Assembly (NCBI GenBank): GCA_021234155.1
Contig: JAJEKV010000096.1
Location: 3,471,678 to 3,535,677 of the forward strand
Direction: 5' to 3'
Length of the DNA: 64,000 bases
Source of the DNA: Isoetes taiwanensis
Taxonomy: Eukaryota > Streptophyta > Lycopodiopsida > Isoetales > Isoetaceae
Shown here one piece after another: positions 11,545-23,269 of this stretch. The notes below the pieces were generated by a model. It did no database searches and was not told the origin of the DNA. It saw only the letters and a program-made list of their open reading frames with translations. Position numbers and translations under genes: made by a program. How positions within the stretch are numbered: position 1 is the first letter of the stretch; each line of letters opens with the position of its first letter.

Positions 11545-12020
11545 CGACTCTGGCCTATAATGTTTACGATCTAGTGAAATAACTTACAAAAGTTATATTT
11601 AAAAAACTGACTTGAATTTGACAGGATATAGATATAGTCTTTGGTGACTATAGAAAAACATAAAATATAATCTCTCCAGTAAAGAAAACAGAAAATACAA
11701 TCTCACAAGTGAAGTTATGAAAGAAAGTGAACAAAGTGATGAAATCTGGTACTATAAAGTGGGAATAGTCGTTGGGGGTAATATATAGTGTGGAAGTATG
11801 ATTTCAAAGTAGCTGTTGGGGGTGGGGGTAGTATATAGTGGGGGAAGTATTATTTCAACACAGCTGTTCATGTCCCAGAGACTGAATCTAAGCATGGAAG
11901 TTGGCATGCGACATGTTCAAGCATGGAAGTTGGCATGCGACATCCCTTCATTAAGTCCACTCTCGCGCAACATGTTACATTGCCCTGTCTGCAAAGGTAC
12001 TAATCTAACGGCTGAAATTT
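11545..12020. other. Non-coding stretch with copy-specific indels
   Basis: No gene is supported. The stretch holds a short direct repeat (GGTAATATATAGTG and GGTAGTATATAGTGG; AAGCATGGAAGTTGGCATGCGACAT twice near 11892 and 11919). Copy A has about 36 extra bases at ~11995-12030 that are absent from copy B. This is a length difference not centred on CAG/CTG. Confidence 0.5.
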
Positions 12021-12023
12021 GTT

Positions 12024-12456
12024 CTACAAGGGTTTTATGTTGGGAACGTTTGTAAAATCCAGCCTATGCTGGTCCCATGGCAACTTGGGCCATTTTTCAA
12101 AATACAGCAAATATTGTGCAAGTACTTTGGCAACTTCAGTGACTTTACTTTGGATAAAGACTACCATTGATGAATCCACGTGGCGCACTCTTTCAATAAA
12201 CCTCAAGCAACCAGCCCCTTCTCGTTGTAAAAATACAGGAATAAAGCTTGCTTGAAGCATGTCTTTTAAATTTTTGCATAAAAATGTTAAAAGAATTAGG
12301 AAAGAATTTCTCCATAACCAAGGCATAAGAACCAAGCTCAGCTTGTTTGCGAATTATAGATACATTATCCATCACCTGTGAGACATTATCCATCACCTCT
12401 GAATGCCACTTTTTGTTTAAAAGCTCCAACAGGCACCATCTTGCACGCCTTCGCAT
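12024..12456 (-). pseudogene. Exon-like minus-strand ORFs of unknown family, copy A
   Basis: Two overlapping minus-strand frames are open. One (12193-12456) reads MRRRARWCLLELLNKKWHSE, then AELGSYALVMEKFFPNSFNI and RRGWLLEVY. The other (12024-12335) holds EVAKVLAQYLLYFEKWPK. Copy B has the same residues. The composition is protein-like, but I recognise no domain. A duplicated VMDNVS block gives a 24-bp tandem repeat at about 12360-12405. It may be an exon of a host gene or of a captured fragment. Confidence 0.25.
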
Positions 12457-12861
12457 TAATTAGGTACCTATCAGGAAGTTCGTTGGTAATATGAGTCAAC
12501 CTATGCACAGTTGGCATCTCCAACTTCCAAAATCAATGAAAACAAGAGCTGGCTCACTCAGAATCTTCTCACTTCTATTGATGACTCAATCTGTTGGTCG
12601 GTTTAAGAGATCACGGGTCACATGTACATATAGCGGACTCCTAATACAAGAATGAAATGCCTTACAATGCCATAATATCTGAATGGCTATGCAGATTTTA
12701 ACAGGTACACCAAATAAAAGCTAGACACAATGTAGTTACAGTTTCACTGAATAATCTCGAAAAATGAGCAGGTGACAGAAGTAGCTGCCATAGACAGCAC
12801 CTGAATCACAGATTCAAGCAGGCGCCTAGATAGGGCTTATATATTCTGATAAACATCCTGC

Positions 12862-13100
12862 TCAGGCAGCAAACCAAAAGTATAGCATCAGGAATTTTGC
12901 CAACTTGAAAATATAAACAAACTCAAGATTCACACTTCCACCAAGTAAAGAACACAAATCTCTGGTGATCTCATGCAGTATGAGTTGAGGAATTTTGTAC
13001 TTCATAAGATAAGTTCGTTTGGCCAAGTCATACCATTTCATCAATAAAGGTAAATTTTAGAAGAAGGTTCCTGACTGAGTCTTTGAATTTATAAGAACCA
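12862..13100 (-). pseudogene. Exon-like minus-strand ORF (WYDLAKRTYLMKYK), copy A
   Basis: The minus strand encodes SYKFKDSVRNLLLKF, then WYDLAKRTYLMKYKIPQLIL and HEITRDLCSLLGGSVNLE. In copy B the frame is open for about 104 codons. Here one extra T in a TTT run at about 13038 splits it. It lies in line with the other minus-strand exon-like ORFs between 12.0 and 14.0 kb, so these may be pieces of one gene. No family is recognised. Confidence 0.3.
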
Positions 13101-13470
13101 AAAGCAACGTTCTCTAGTTAGCAAGGAATCATGGAAACTATACTTCATGTTATGGGATACGGAGCAGAGAAAGAACCTCTGGATGACATTTAAAAAAACC
13201 TATCTCTATCACGTTTTGGTTTGCCATCAGGAACCAAATAGCATATGCCTCTAGTCAAACTAAGTATCAAGAAGTAATCCAAGGATGAATGGCACTTTCT
13301 TGTGATAGTTAGCCTTCCCAATGGTCAAAGAAAGAAACTTATCGCAAGTTCATAGTGTACATACTAGACTTCTGTCTCACTTGCATCTAAACAAGTATTA
13401 TAAGGAATATGACAACACGTACAAACTCGGAAATGGCAGCTCCACAGGCCAATGATTCCCGCTAAATTTA

Positions 13471-13979
13471 TTAGAATATTGCGTGGCAATGACTATATAA
13501 ACTCTTATGCCACTGATGCAATTGATGCAAACAAATGTCAGGAGTACCAGTAGAGAAATCTATCCCCTTCACGCAATCATTTTTTTTCACTAGTGCACAT
13601 AGATGTCCCAAAACGCTGACATAGTATCGTGGCATACCAGACGGATAAAATACATCAATCTGGACCAGCAAACAGAGACGCAATGTAATCTGCAACCACA
13701 CAACATATTTCACTAGTTAGAAGTTTAAGCTTTATTCTTCTTTTGCTGTTGTATTATGTCCGATCCAGAAATTAACCATCTTATGGGTGAAGCCAAGGCC
13801 AGCATAATCATTAAATAGATGGCAACCCCCATCCAAATGCATGAGTGCACAACCCTCATCCAAATGCATGCGTGCTTTTTATTGACCATAAGCAATGCAG
13901 CACCTAACTCTTGGCCATCACATGTATGAGAGACCATGTCACGCTTTATCCAAACAGAATCTTGGCGCACTGAATCCAT
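13471..13979 (-). pseudogene. Exon-like minus-strand ORFs, 3' group, copy A
   Basis: Two frames are open. 13471-13713 encodes QIDVFYPSGMPRYYVSVLGH and DCVKGIDFSTGTPDICLH. 13725-13979 encodes VSHTCDGQELGAALLMVNKK and a hydrophobic stretch GVAIYLMIMLALASPI. Both frames persist in copy B with small changes. They are candidates for upstream exons of the same unknown minus-strand gene. I cannot assign a function. Confidence 0.25.
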
Positions 13980-14740
13980 TCAAAAAATTTTGCACCGCAT
14001 GTAGCCACTATTGTACTGTCATTTCTTGAGCAGCGCATGCATGGCTTCAACAAGTACCTTAATCAATAAATATTTATCGGGCACTGCCAATCCATTTTGA
14101 TGAGGCTAACCATTAAAGGCCCACAAATGGAGGCCCCATGTTTTGTTTGGGTATGCGTGTTCTTCCCCAGAGCCTTCATACTATTGTTGTTTCTTTGTCT
14201 TTCTCAATAAGCTTCTGCTTAATGGTGCACCATATCATTACACGAAAACTAAAATTTTAGCCAATACTAACAATTGTTCATGCATTAAGCCAGAGCCAAA
14301 ATGTTACTAGTTTCTTAATATTCACATCCCGCCAAGACCAATAAAAAATAATAGGCTCCCAATTGCTAGCCAATACTCATATCATGAGTAGCTAATCATC
14401 TTCATATGACATACCTTCTCCAGGCTTAGATTTGCAGTTATTGAAAGTTATATAGAGCATACAATTGCCGTCGTAGCTTTCTATCAGCTAGTCTCAGTTA
14501 CAAACAGCTTGTTGCCCCTAACATAATTACTTCAACGACCAACTCCAAGGTTCCATCCATTAGTCTGTCCAGGTTATCCAATTCTTGAGCATCATATTAT
14601 AATCTATGCCCTTAGATCAGAGATTGCATGTCTCATTATGTCTATGCTGGCAATGCTACCCATATGGCTCTCTTGGTAGAACAATATTACAACAAGCAAG
14701 AAGAGTGCAGCTTAAACATATCTAACTAATTGTGCAGGTA
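13980..14740. other. Spacer, copy A
   Basis: No supported gene. Unlike the left half of the segment, the A/B differences here are scattered C/T and G/A transitions, as expected of ordinary divergence. Confidence 0.4.
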
Positions 14741-14751
14741 GAGGACCTTAT

Positions 14752-15084
14752 TTGGCCAATGAAGTGCAAGATAACAGGCATCTGATGAGCACAACCATAG
14801 CTACTATTAAAATTAACGGTAAGAAAATCACCTTCAAAGCAGGTGAATCCATCACTGGAAAGCCGCGATACAAGGCGAGCAGAAGCTGTGGCATTGTGCA
14901 TAGGCAACAACGACAGAACACAGGCCGTGTAACGAGAACCTGCCCATCTGCTGGAATCACATTGATCAATTATACTAAAATGACTCCAGAAAGCAAGCTC
15001 GTTAGAAAAGTACCTCCCAACAGAGGACTGGCGAAGGACCCCCTAAGCCCGTGCCTTCTACGTGTTGTTGAGCTCCTGCCATGA
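14752..15084 (+). CDS. Unrecognised ORF (IKINGKKITFKAGESITG), copy A
   Basis: The 110-codon frame starts MANEVQDNRHLMSTTIATIK and continues INGKKITFKAGESITGKPRY. It is preserved in copy B (58948-59244) up to a frameshift near the C terminus. The opposite strand is also open here, for 150 codons in copy B, so the coding strand is uncertain. No domain is recognised, and it may be chance. Confidence 0.2.
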   Translation: MANEVQDNRHLMSTTIATIKINGKKITFKAGESITGKPRYKASRSCGIVHRQQRQNTGRVTRTCPSAGITLINYTKMTPESKLVRKVPPNRGLAKDPLSPCLLRVVELLP

Positions 15085-16019
15085 ATGCTGAGACTGAGGT
15101 AGGCGCCTGTTTACGGCCCTTCATGCATGAGGATGCAAGGATCCGACAGCAGGCTCCTCTTGCAGGTCCCATGTCTAGGTTAACAAATGTCCCAACGAAG
15201 TGACACTACAGTTTTCTCCCTAAAAACCTAAACCTCGCGTGTGCCAAACCCCAAACGTCGCTTTTAGATCTCGTTCCCAAGTTTAGTTAAAAAGTAATTT
15301 AAATCATTTTGTTTAAGTGCACTATGGGTGAATCACACCACGCCTCTGGGCACGCGGATGTGGCAGGGAAGAGTAGCCCTGACGCTGAATTCACCCTCAT
15401 CGTGATCACACCAAGAAAAAGAAGGGAAGCCACGCGAAGACGATCCACCACGCTCTGAAGAATGTCGACCTAGAAAATTTGATGCTCAAATCATCGAAAA
15501 ACCTCAAATCTAGCCCCGACCGAGTTTTTTCGCTTATTTCGATTCAAATATTATTCTCGCTTTATTTTCTCGCTTCTATTCCAGCCAGCTATTCTCGCTA
15601 AAACTCAATCAAGCTTCTTTCTTCCATGGGCAAAACTCCGGCCATGCCTAAAAACTCGTAATCCGCCTTCGGGATCATGCTTAAAACTCGCTTGATCATG
15701 CCTCCCACACCTTCCGCATAACCCAAAATGCATTTCTTCATGAATCACGCCGAAGTCGGAGGATCGATGGTTTAAATGCCGAGGGATAGGTACAATCGCC
15801 TCCCTCATATTTTTCCTCCTTCAGTGTGCCATGTCACCGGGGCAGAGGTGATAGAAACCGCGATTCCCGCCGCTTGCATGGCGTAAATATATTGGCTAAC
15901 ATTTTATAAAGTTGGGGAAGGGAAGATAGTGTGATTCCACCCTATGACTTCCAACCGCAAAAATATAGTACACGATTTGTACTAGAACATCGACAACAAT
16001 TATTTGAACAATTGATGGC
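15085..16019. other. Spacer with heavy A/B discordance
   Basis: No supported gene. The stretch differs strongly from copy B at CTG/CAG triplets. It contains the damaged form of a short tandem repeat (15530-15598) that reads cleanly as about two 32-bp units of CTATTTCTGCTC / TATTCCAGCG in copy B (59748-59813). Confidence 0.5.
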
Positions 16020-17580
16020 TCTTAGCATAACCAATGGTTTGATGATGAGTGCAAGGAACGCGAATGTCGGCTCCATCTAGTGTCAACTGCACTCGCGCCA
16101 CACGGACGCCGGGCAAATACCACACTTTTAAGGCTAGAAAGGCGAGGGTACATTGCGCCCATCAATGAAATGTTCTCCCTCCCCGAACGCCATCCTGTGA
16201 CCTTTCCGCAAAGAGTTGTGCCGCTGCCACTCACGCGGAAACATCACCAAGTGGAGGCAATACCTACAAAGATTCTACAATCTTGAGGGTGCACAGACAA
16301 AGATTACCCCCCGCGGCATGGCCCTGCCGAAATCACAGAGGCGGAGGTAACGAGGGGTTGGCAAGATTCAGCCAATGGAAAAGCGCCTGCACTCGATGGC
16401 ATGCAGGTGGAGTTACTCAACTGGCAAACCATCCATGGCACCTGCAGACAAACCGCCATGTTCAAGAGGGAGTTGAATGCCCCCACACACACACACAATA
16501 CATGGACCACCAAAAGGGATTGTCCCAATCTACAAGGCAGAAGACCCACATTGCCCGCCAATTAAACCATCATGATCATCTTCAAGAGCCTTTGCAAAGC
16601 TCTCCTCGCCAGATCCTCGAAAAGAATTGACAAGATGGGCATAAAGAACCCGCACCCAAACAGTAGGATTCAGGTCGTAGGCACCAACCATTGATCACAT
16701 CTACACCGGGCACTCGTTAAGGACATCAAGAACCATCGACAAGACTATTGTCGCTGCTGATTTCGCCACTTCCGGGACACGTGACGTTGCACCTTTATGC
16801 AATGCATAACAATAGCCAAACCCGGTTGTATGATTGGGCCCACTAGTCGCACTCTATTCAAGGTACTAGTGGAACCCGTGGCCTTGCATGTGGTCGAGGT
16901 CCGGGGCCCTAAGAGTTTCCCCGGCCACTGAATGAATTGGAGCAAAAAAAGTAAAGCTTTCTTGGTACCCGCCCCGGGGGTAATGTCCACAGGCCCATAC
17001 TAAATACTATTGCAAGAGATGTGTTTCTTGTCACTGGGGGACTTTGATAGGCACATCATCTACTTCTAGAAGATGATCAACATGGATCTATACTTAGCCT
17101 CCCCTAATCTCGGCTACACCATGGCAATGGGGCCTTAGCACCTAAAGGCTTGCGAGAAAAGAGAGCTCAATGGTTGGCTAGATGGAATGTGCAAGAGCAC
17201 AGGTGCATCCGAATGCAAACGGGGGCAGTTTGCCGCAGCCTCAGACAGTACCTTGATATATGCTTCCTCAGCAAGCTATGGGATGTCATTATCCTTGAAC
17301 AAGTCAAGACGGCACATTACCAATGCCACATAAATCCCATTCTGAAGCTAGCGGGGTCCGTAATGCTACCTGCCCACCCATCTACCTATGAAAAAGCGCA
17401 GATCCATTGCTTTTATCGATTTGGGCCGATTGGGGAGTCAGCGCCGCCAGAGGCTTTGTCAACGCTGCCAAGTTGGATCTATAGAAGAAGAACGCCATAC
17501 CCTTCAGAGATATCCAACATATGATGAAATTCGAACACGCTTATGTCGGAATGGTTCAATCCCACCGTGATGAAATATAT
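16020..17580 (+). mobile_element. LINE relic with internal deletion, copy A
   Basis: This is the damaged counterpart of 60246-61873. Recognisable pieces are a GKAPALDGMQVELLNW-like pre-RT segment near 16380-16425, an RT start region near 16500-16620, and the C-terminal part 17150-17570 with RMQTGAVCRSLRQYLDICFL and a CCHC-like end (C-R-C ... H-TLQR-P). Many CAG/CTG triplets are altered. The order and spacing match copy B. Confidence 0.75.
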
Positions 17581-17589
17581 TATATAAAA

Positions 17590-18180
17590 GAAATCAAATG
17601 ATATATCTAATAGAAAATAAATAATATTTGTTTGTTGGTTGTATTGTTAAGGCATTTTATTAATATATTAGATTTTTGGTAGAGGTTCGAGCCCCTATTT
17701 CATGTTCTAAAACCTTAGGAACTAACCTAATTTATATTGAATTAAAATGATTCAAATTAAGACCAATCATATTACAAAAGCATAGCCACCCCCAATCATA
17801 GACAACCGCCATAATCGAAACAAGAGGCACCCAGAGATCCCTAGAATCGATAAACTGATGAGCAAAGTAGTCCAAGGCGCACTTTTTACAAAATATGCAC
17901 CAAAAAAATAATCAGAGTTCCGAATGGCCCATCCAAAATAATATAGGATGTACAATTGACCACACCAAAACCATAGGCCATACATCAAAAACAAACAATT
18001 GAATGGGTTGTTAATAAGAAAAAAAAAAAAAAAAAAAAAAAAAGGAAAAGAAAAATATAGATCTAATAGAAAACATAATCCCACTAGTTCATTGCTTATA
18101 TTCATCATATAGAGTTTGAGTCCCCATATTTCAAATTTTGAAACCTTTGGCGTAAGTATATTTTAAATATGTTGTGGCCA
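17590..18180 (+). mobile_element. Pair of tRNA-like SINE monomers with poly(A), copy A
   Basis: The first monomer has an A-box-like GTATTGTTAAGGC (17641) and a B box GGTTCGAGCCC (17684-17694), and ends in a 25-base A run (18019-18043). A second, diverged monomer follows at once: ATCTAATAGAAAACATAAT matches the start of the first, and GTTTGAGTCCCC matches its B box. The boxes are those of an internal RNA polymerase III promoter. No functional tRNA fold is expected, because the spacing and stems do not fit. The pair sits at the 3' end of the LINE relic. Confidence 0.5.
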
Positions 18181-18654
18181 TTGATTTCTTTCTTCTAATC
18201 TCCAATGAGTTATAACTTCTGGCCGAGTTATAACTTTACCCATAAGCTAGTAAAACCAGAGTCTCTTACGTACCGGTGAACCGAGGTTGGCAATCCGACA
18301 AGGCATACTAGGAGAAGAGCTTCAAGTTACGAGTGAATAGGCCAATGTAAGAAGTAGTTTATTTCAATAGATGCCCAATGCATGATATAGCTGTTATCGG
18401 GAAAGTACAAGAGGGTGAAATGTAAAGCTCCCACGCTTGTAACCCAATGAAGTAAGGAAGTGTAATATAGCTAGTAGAGCCTTTTATTACATTTTAAGTA
18501 TAAATTTACCAGCTTTCTTTGTAGATCATGCTTCAGACAATCTAATGTGCTCGTGCTGGGTTAGGGTACCAACTAAAATCAAATTTGGGAATGAAAGCTT
18601 ACAAGGCGTTAATAGACTCCACCAAACCTCTAATGTGTGTAACACATTTGTTGC

Positions 18655-19180
18655 TTTAAATCCCATGTCCATTCAATAGATTGAAGAGCACTCTCCAATT
18701 CTATTTCATAATTTTACGATATTTCCATTTTACATCAATCTACTTATGGAGAATTGAGTTGTTATTCTAGTTACATTTTTAGAAAGATTAAATCTTAAAG
18801 CTATATGATTGGATATAGGTTTTACCTTCTCTTGAACATCATCCACAAGCCCCAATCAAGTTGAATCCTCCTGGCCGGATAATCTACCATGCTAGCCCTT
18901 TACGGTGGCACTACCTTTGTATTTGGGTAACAACACCACCAATATCGTAACTAACCCACCACTTTTTGCACCTTGGGACTTTTGAGTCAACAAAGTCAAA
19001 GTACTAGAAAAATCACAAGTTGCCATGTGGTTAGAAATAGAATAAATACTTTTAAGATGTAATATGAAAGGTCCACCATAAACTTTCTCCAACTACAATT
19101 TCCTTCTCCTTTTTAAGTTTGGTGCATTCTCCTTTGCCAAAGACTCTGAGACTACCAATCAATAAATGAGGGTTGAACTA
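18655..19180. repeat. Direct repeat, left unit
   Basis: About 520 bp that recur at 20025-20488 plus 21129-21180. The units share ATGTCCATTCAATAGATTGA, ATCAATCTACTTATGGAGA, AATCAAGTTG and CACCAATATCGTAA blocks. They are 1.37 kb apart in the same orientation. They could be LTR-like ends or a dispersed duplication; TG...CA termini were not seen. Confidence 0.75.
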
Positions 19181-20024
19181 CATCTAGGGTTTTCTTTTTT
19201 TAGTGGCTCTAGTATATGTGTGGTCGAAAATGAGGGTTTTTGGCATTTTTTCTAAAGGCCATATACAAGCAGATTTCTTGTCGATCCCTTGCATGCACAT
19301 GATATGCCCCTATATGATAGGTGCATCCCATACTTGGTTAGGAAAATTAGTATTAAGAGCTAAGTTAAACTTGGTAATTTTAGCATGCAATGTCTTCCCT
19401 CCCCATTTAAGCATCTCAATGGCAAAACCTTCAACTTCCCAGAGCTTTCTCATATGACATCTTACGCAAAAGATTACTTCACCAAACTTCATATCGGCAA
19501 CATCAAATATGTCCGGGGCACATCTCCGGGCACTAAATCCATTGGAGCTGCCTTTTGGCTTTCATGAGAAAAATCTAGTAGCTCATGCCTATTAAAAGTC
19601 CCACAGCATATATCTTGAAGGTTTTAAATTAGTCAATCCTTGGGAGAATGCTTGAGTCCATGCATAAGCTTAGCTTGCCATTGCTTTTCCCGGATCACAT
19701 CTTTTCTCTTTGTAACTCCTTAAAGCGATTCCTAGCCACGGTTTTGCATGGTTTTTGATAAAGGTTGCTTTTTTTACGGTTTTGACCATGATTTTCCAGA
19801 AATAAAATGTCATCATGCTTGGATCACTAATGCATTATTTCTCATCCCTCATGATTTTTGTGAAAGCTTGATGATTTTGAAAATGGAAGATTGCCCTTAG
19901 TCCCACATGCTTTTGGTATGTGAATTAAAACCACCCCTAAAGATATTGGAAATTCTCATCCTACCATGGTTGATGATTTTTGTAAATTATCCTCAAGATA
20001 TTACATTCATTTGCTTTGCTACTT
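19181..20024. other. Stretch between direct repeats
   Basis: No supported gene. Short ORFs on both strands are chance-like. If the flanking repeats were LTRs, this would be an internal region of only ~0.85 kb without recognisable gag-pol. Confidence 0.4.
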
Positions 20025-21180
20025 TTAAATCCATGTCCATTCAATAGATTGAAGAGCATTCTCCATTTCTATTCCATAAACTTCCGATATTTCCATTTAC
20101 ACATCAATCTACTTATGGAGAGTTGAGTTGTTGTTTTAGTTACATTTTAAGAAAGATTAAATCTTAAAGCTACATGATTGGATTTCTTGAACATCAGGTT
20201 TTAGGTTTTGCCTTCTCTAGAATATCATCCAAAAGCCCCAATCAAGTTGCATCCTTCACTAGATAATCTACCACGCTAGCCCCTTGTGGTCAACTGCATG
20301 ATAGTAGGGTAACATGACCACCAATATCGTAATTAATCTACCACTTTTTGCACCTTAGGACTTTTGTGTCAACAAAGTCAAAAGTACTAGAAAATCACAA
20401 GTTGCCATTTAAGCATCTAATTAGAAATAGAATAAATACTTTAAGATGTAATATGAAGGTCTACCATAAACTTTCTCCAACTACAATAGAGGTTTTGCTT
20501 AGAGGCGGGAAAGATGATGCCCATTCTGATGTGGATGCGGCTTTGCATTTTTTCAAAGACATGATGTCATGCATGTAAAGGTTTGGTGGAGTTGTCTCCG
20601 CTACTAGGGTGGGGGCGGCAAGACACTGATATTCCTTGCCATCTCTTGGTTGAGTTTCAAGCACTCTTATCGCTTACATGTTCTTCACATGGAAACCATC
20701 TCGAGAGGGACTGGTTTCTCGATCTGAGAGGACCTCTCCCCCTCTTCAATTATTAATATGAAAGGTCCGTAAGGGTTAGGAAGATCTTGCCCAAGGTGAG
20801 AACAGCTTCGCTTTTTTCACTGTAAAAATAAGGCGTTTGAATACTAGGGGGCGGCAAGACAATTATTCTAGACCGATTGGCCTTTCAATCCTTGGATTGG
20901 CTATGTCTAGATAATTTTAACCGTAAGGAGCAAAATTACCACTAGCATTAGCATTATCTTCTTCTTGGTAGTCTTTTGATATTTGGTTGTTGTGTTTGGT
21001 GATGGGGCCTAGTCCCCGAATTTTTAGATAAATTGTTGTTGCCCTTGCATGTGCCATCCATAACCCGTTGAGTTCAGGTGGACGTTAAAATTCATCTTAT
21101 CTTATCTTATCTTATCTTATCTTATCTTCTCCTTTTTACGGTTTGGTGCATTCTCCTTTGCCAAAGGAGCTACTGACTAC
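20025..21180. repeat. Direct repeat, right unit, interrupted
   Basis: The match to 18655-19180 runs to AACTACAAT at 20488, is broken by about 640 bp, and resumes at CTTCTCCTTTTT (~21127) through TTTGGTGCATTCTCCTTTGC. The interruption is therefore younger than the duplication. Confidence 0.75.
20489..21128 (+). mobile_element. Inserted retroposon-like segment with (TTATC)n tail
   Basis: About 640 bp inserted in the right repeat unit. It ends in seven TTATC/ATCTT units (21094-21128) right at the right junction. Retroposons of some non-LTR families end in such short tandem repeats in place of poly(A). No ORF of note and no clear target duplication were found. Confidence 0.5.
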
Positions 21181-22744
21181 CAACCGGTAAATGAAACTTA
21201 AATGTTGAGGAACTCTTTAAAAGAGGCCCGAATTTTGAACTCTTCATTCTCATTAGAAAGCATAGATAAAGGTAGCCAACCTCATCTTTGTAAAATCTAC
21301 AATCTCCTTGTCTATGTCAAGGCTACAATTTCAACCCTTCATCCGGTCCATGCAATGGTAGTCCCAGAACCAAAGAAGGCATCCAATACCCAATCCCCTT
21401 GTTGAGAGAACATTTCAATGATGTGATTTATGAGCTTTTGATGCTTTTAGTAATTATTTACATTTTACCCTACTAAGAACTAGGATTGTGCTCCATAGTT
21501 CTTTTTTTTTCCATCAAAACTCCAATAATTTGCTTAATAATCTAGGATCTCCACCATGGCCACGTATGTTGGAGTTGCTCATGTCTAGAAGATCCAAAGT
21601 GCATAAGAGACTAAATACAAATATGGAACAGAAAGAAACAAGATTTTATAGCCAACTTGTTTTGGGGTGAAAGCATGTTGTAGTGGAACAAAAGCGTGCA
21701 TTTTAGCACCACAATTTTGGGTGCTAAAGCGTGGTGGGATAAACGAATTTGTAGTGGGAGAGGCATTTATTTTTCAAAATATACATGATTACTTATTCAA
21801 AATTTTGTCTTTTTCTTAATTACGATGCATTTTCATTTTTTCCCCAAAAACTCTGATCTAAACCTTTATCACGGGGCATATCCACTCTCTAAATCCCCCC
21901 TAAGACCATTTTCGATTTTAAACCCTAGCAAGAAGATCGATCATGCACTCCACTAGGTTTATCACGGGTCTTATAGAATCCCCATGGATCATCTCTAAAT
22001 CCGGCAAGACCATTTCTGATTTTGAATGCCCCGATCGGGATACACCTACAAGGAAATGTCTGAGGGCAAGAAAAGCATTAAGCACACAAGAAGAAATCCA
22101 GTGGGTTTGGGGGCCGAAGTATCGAGGGAAATCCAATTCTGGTGGGTTGCATTCTAGATTCGGGGATGCCCATGATTCTCTGTTGTTTAAAATATTGTTT
22201 TGTTTTTCATGCGGGTTGAAGAATAGAGCAAGGTATAATGAATATATGTCCCTTCTGAGGAAAATATCACAAAGGGCGTGTGCACGGGGAGGCATGGCCA
22301 TTACAGGACTATGGCTAAAGAAATAAAAGCTGGTTGAGTTTAAACAGCGATTAAGAGAAAAAGTGCGAAGCCTCCGTCCCAGCGTAAGAGGAAGCATGCA
22401 AGCATTTCAAATAGTGAGGAGCAAAATGCCCACAGATGATGCTTCCTCTCTTGAAATGACTAGGCCACAATTCAAGCCTCCTCAAGGCAAGTAAGAATCT
22501 GGGGAAAATCACTAAAAAAATAGGTACTTTTCAACCCTCTTCTTGGAACCACCATATGATGCAATTTAATATTGGAATTGTTATTTTCAGGAAAAGGTCT
22601 AGCAAGCTTGAACAATCGGATACACCACTTCTTCTTCATTTGGGTGTGTTGTAAGTTATGTGTAGGAAATTTGTCTTTGCTAGTTTGAGTTGTGGTGGAT
22701 AATCTCGGAGTTCCACGGTAGTATGTAGCTCAAATGTGTTCTGA
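21181..22744. other. Unassigned stretch
   Basis: No recognised gene. Overlapping ORFs of 127 codons (21943-22326, plus) and 159 codons (21918-22397, minus) occupy the same place. Neither has a known domain. Confidence 0.4.
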
Positions 22745-23265
22745 GGGGCGGTCATATGGTGCCAATTATATGTTAATAATATAGTTTATAGCATATGTAG
22801 TATCATATATAGTACCAAGCGTGGTACCTTATCGAATAGTGAATTGGCTTCCATATGTTTCTATACTTAGTGTCATATGTGATGTTAGATATGGTGATAC
22901 TAGTGAATGGTGGATTATGCGCCATATGTGGTGCCAAGCTGTTGTGCTAAATATTGCACCAGCTATGTGCCACATGTGGGGTGGTGGATGCACTGCAATA
23001 GATGTGGTGCTTTGTGTGCATTGTGGTGCCACATGTGGTGTCTAATGTGGCACCACTATGGTTCCCACATTTTTGCACCACATGTGGTGTCTTTGACACC
23101 ATTTGTGGTCGCAGTAATGGATATACGCCATATGTGGTGCTTTGGGTGCATTGTGGTGCATGTGGCACCATTATGGTGCCACCCACATGTGGTGCCTATG
23201 ATATTTATTTGTGGTGCAAAGTTTGTCATGATGGAATTTGTGGTGTGTAAAGTGGTGCTGTTGTG
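22745..23265. repeat. TGTGGTGC-rich degenerate repeat
   Basis: Dozens of TGTGGTGC, CATATGTGGTG, CACATGTGG and GTGCCAC units in both orientations, without a fixed period. The core CACATGTGGTG is shared with the clusters at 1421, 41866 and 45653. All six frames are biased (HVVP-, CGA-like strings), so the ORFs here are low-complexity. Confidence 0.7.
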
Positions 23266-23269
23266 TCAT

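Larger units (their letters stand above)
1..18553. repeat. Segmental duplication, copy A
   Basis: The whole stretch matches 44223-62837 in the same orientation. The offset is 44222 at the left end, 44239 at the methyltransferase intron, 44249 at the 60-aa ORF, 44196 near 14.75 kb and 44264 near 17.4 kb. Similarity ends sharply after the shared bases AATCTAATGTGCTCG (18553 and 62837). The true left end is outside the window. Some blocks are identical over hundreds of bases and others differ heavily at CAG/CTG triplets. It may be a real tandem duplication with a ~44.2 kb spacing, or two haplotypes joined in assembly. Both readings fit what is seen. Confidence 0.95.

Noticed and set aside
17684..17694. 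GGTTCGAGCCC as part of a tRNA gene
   Set aside because: No cloverleaf stems at the right spacing. A diverged second copy and a poly(A) run nearby point to a SINE-like element.
18655..20488. LTR retrotransposon bounded by the direct repeats
   Set aside because: No TG...CA ends, primer-binding site, polypurine tract or gag-pol was seen; kept only as a direct repeat pair.
21918..22397. 159-codon minus-strand ORF
   Set aside because: No recognised motif, overlaps an equally long plus-strand ORF, and lies in a stretch suspected of base-calling damage.
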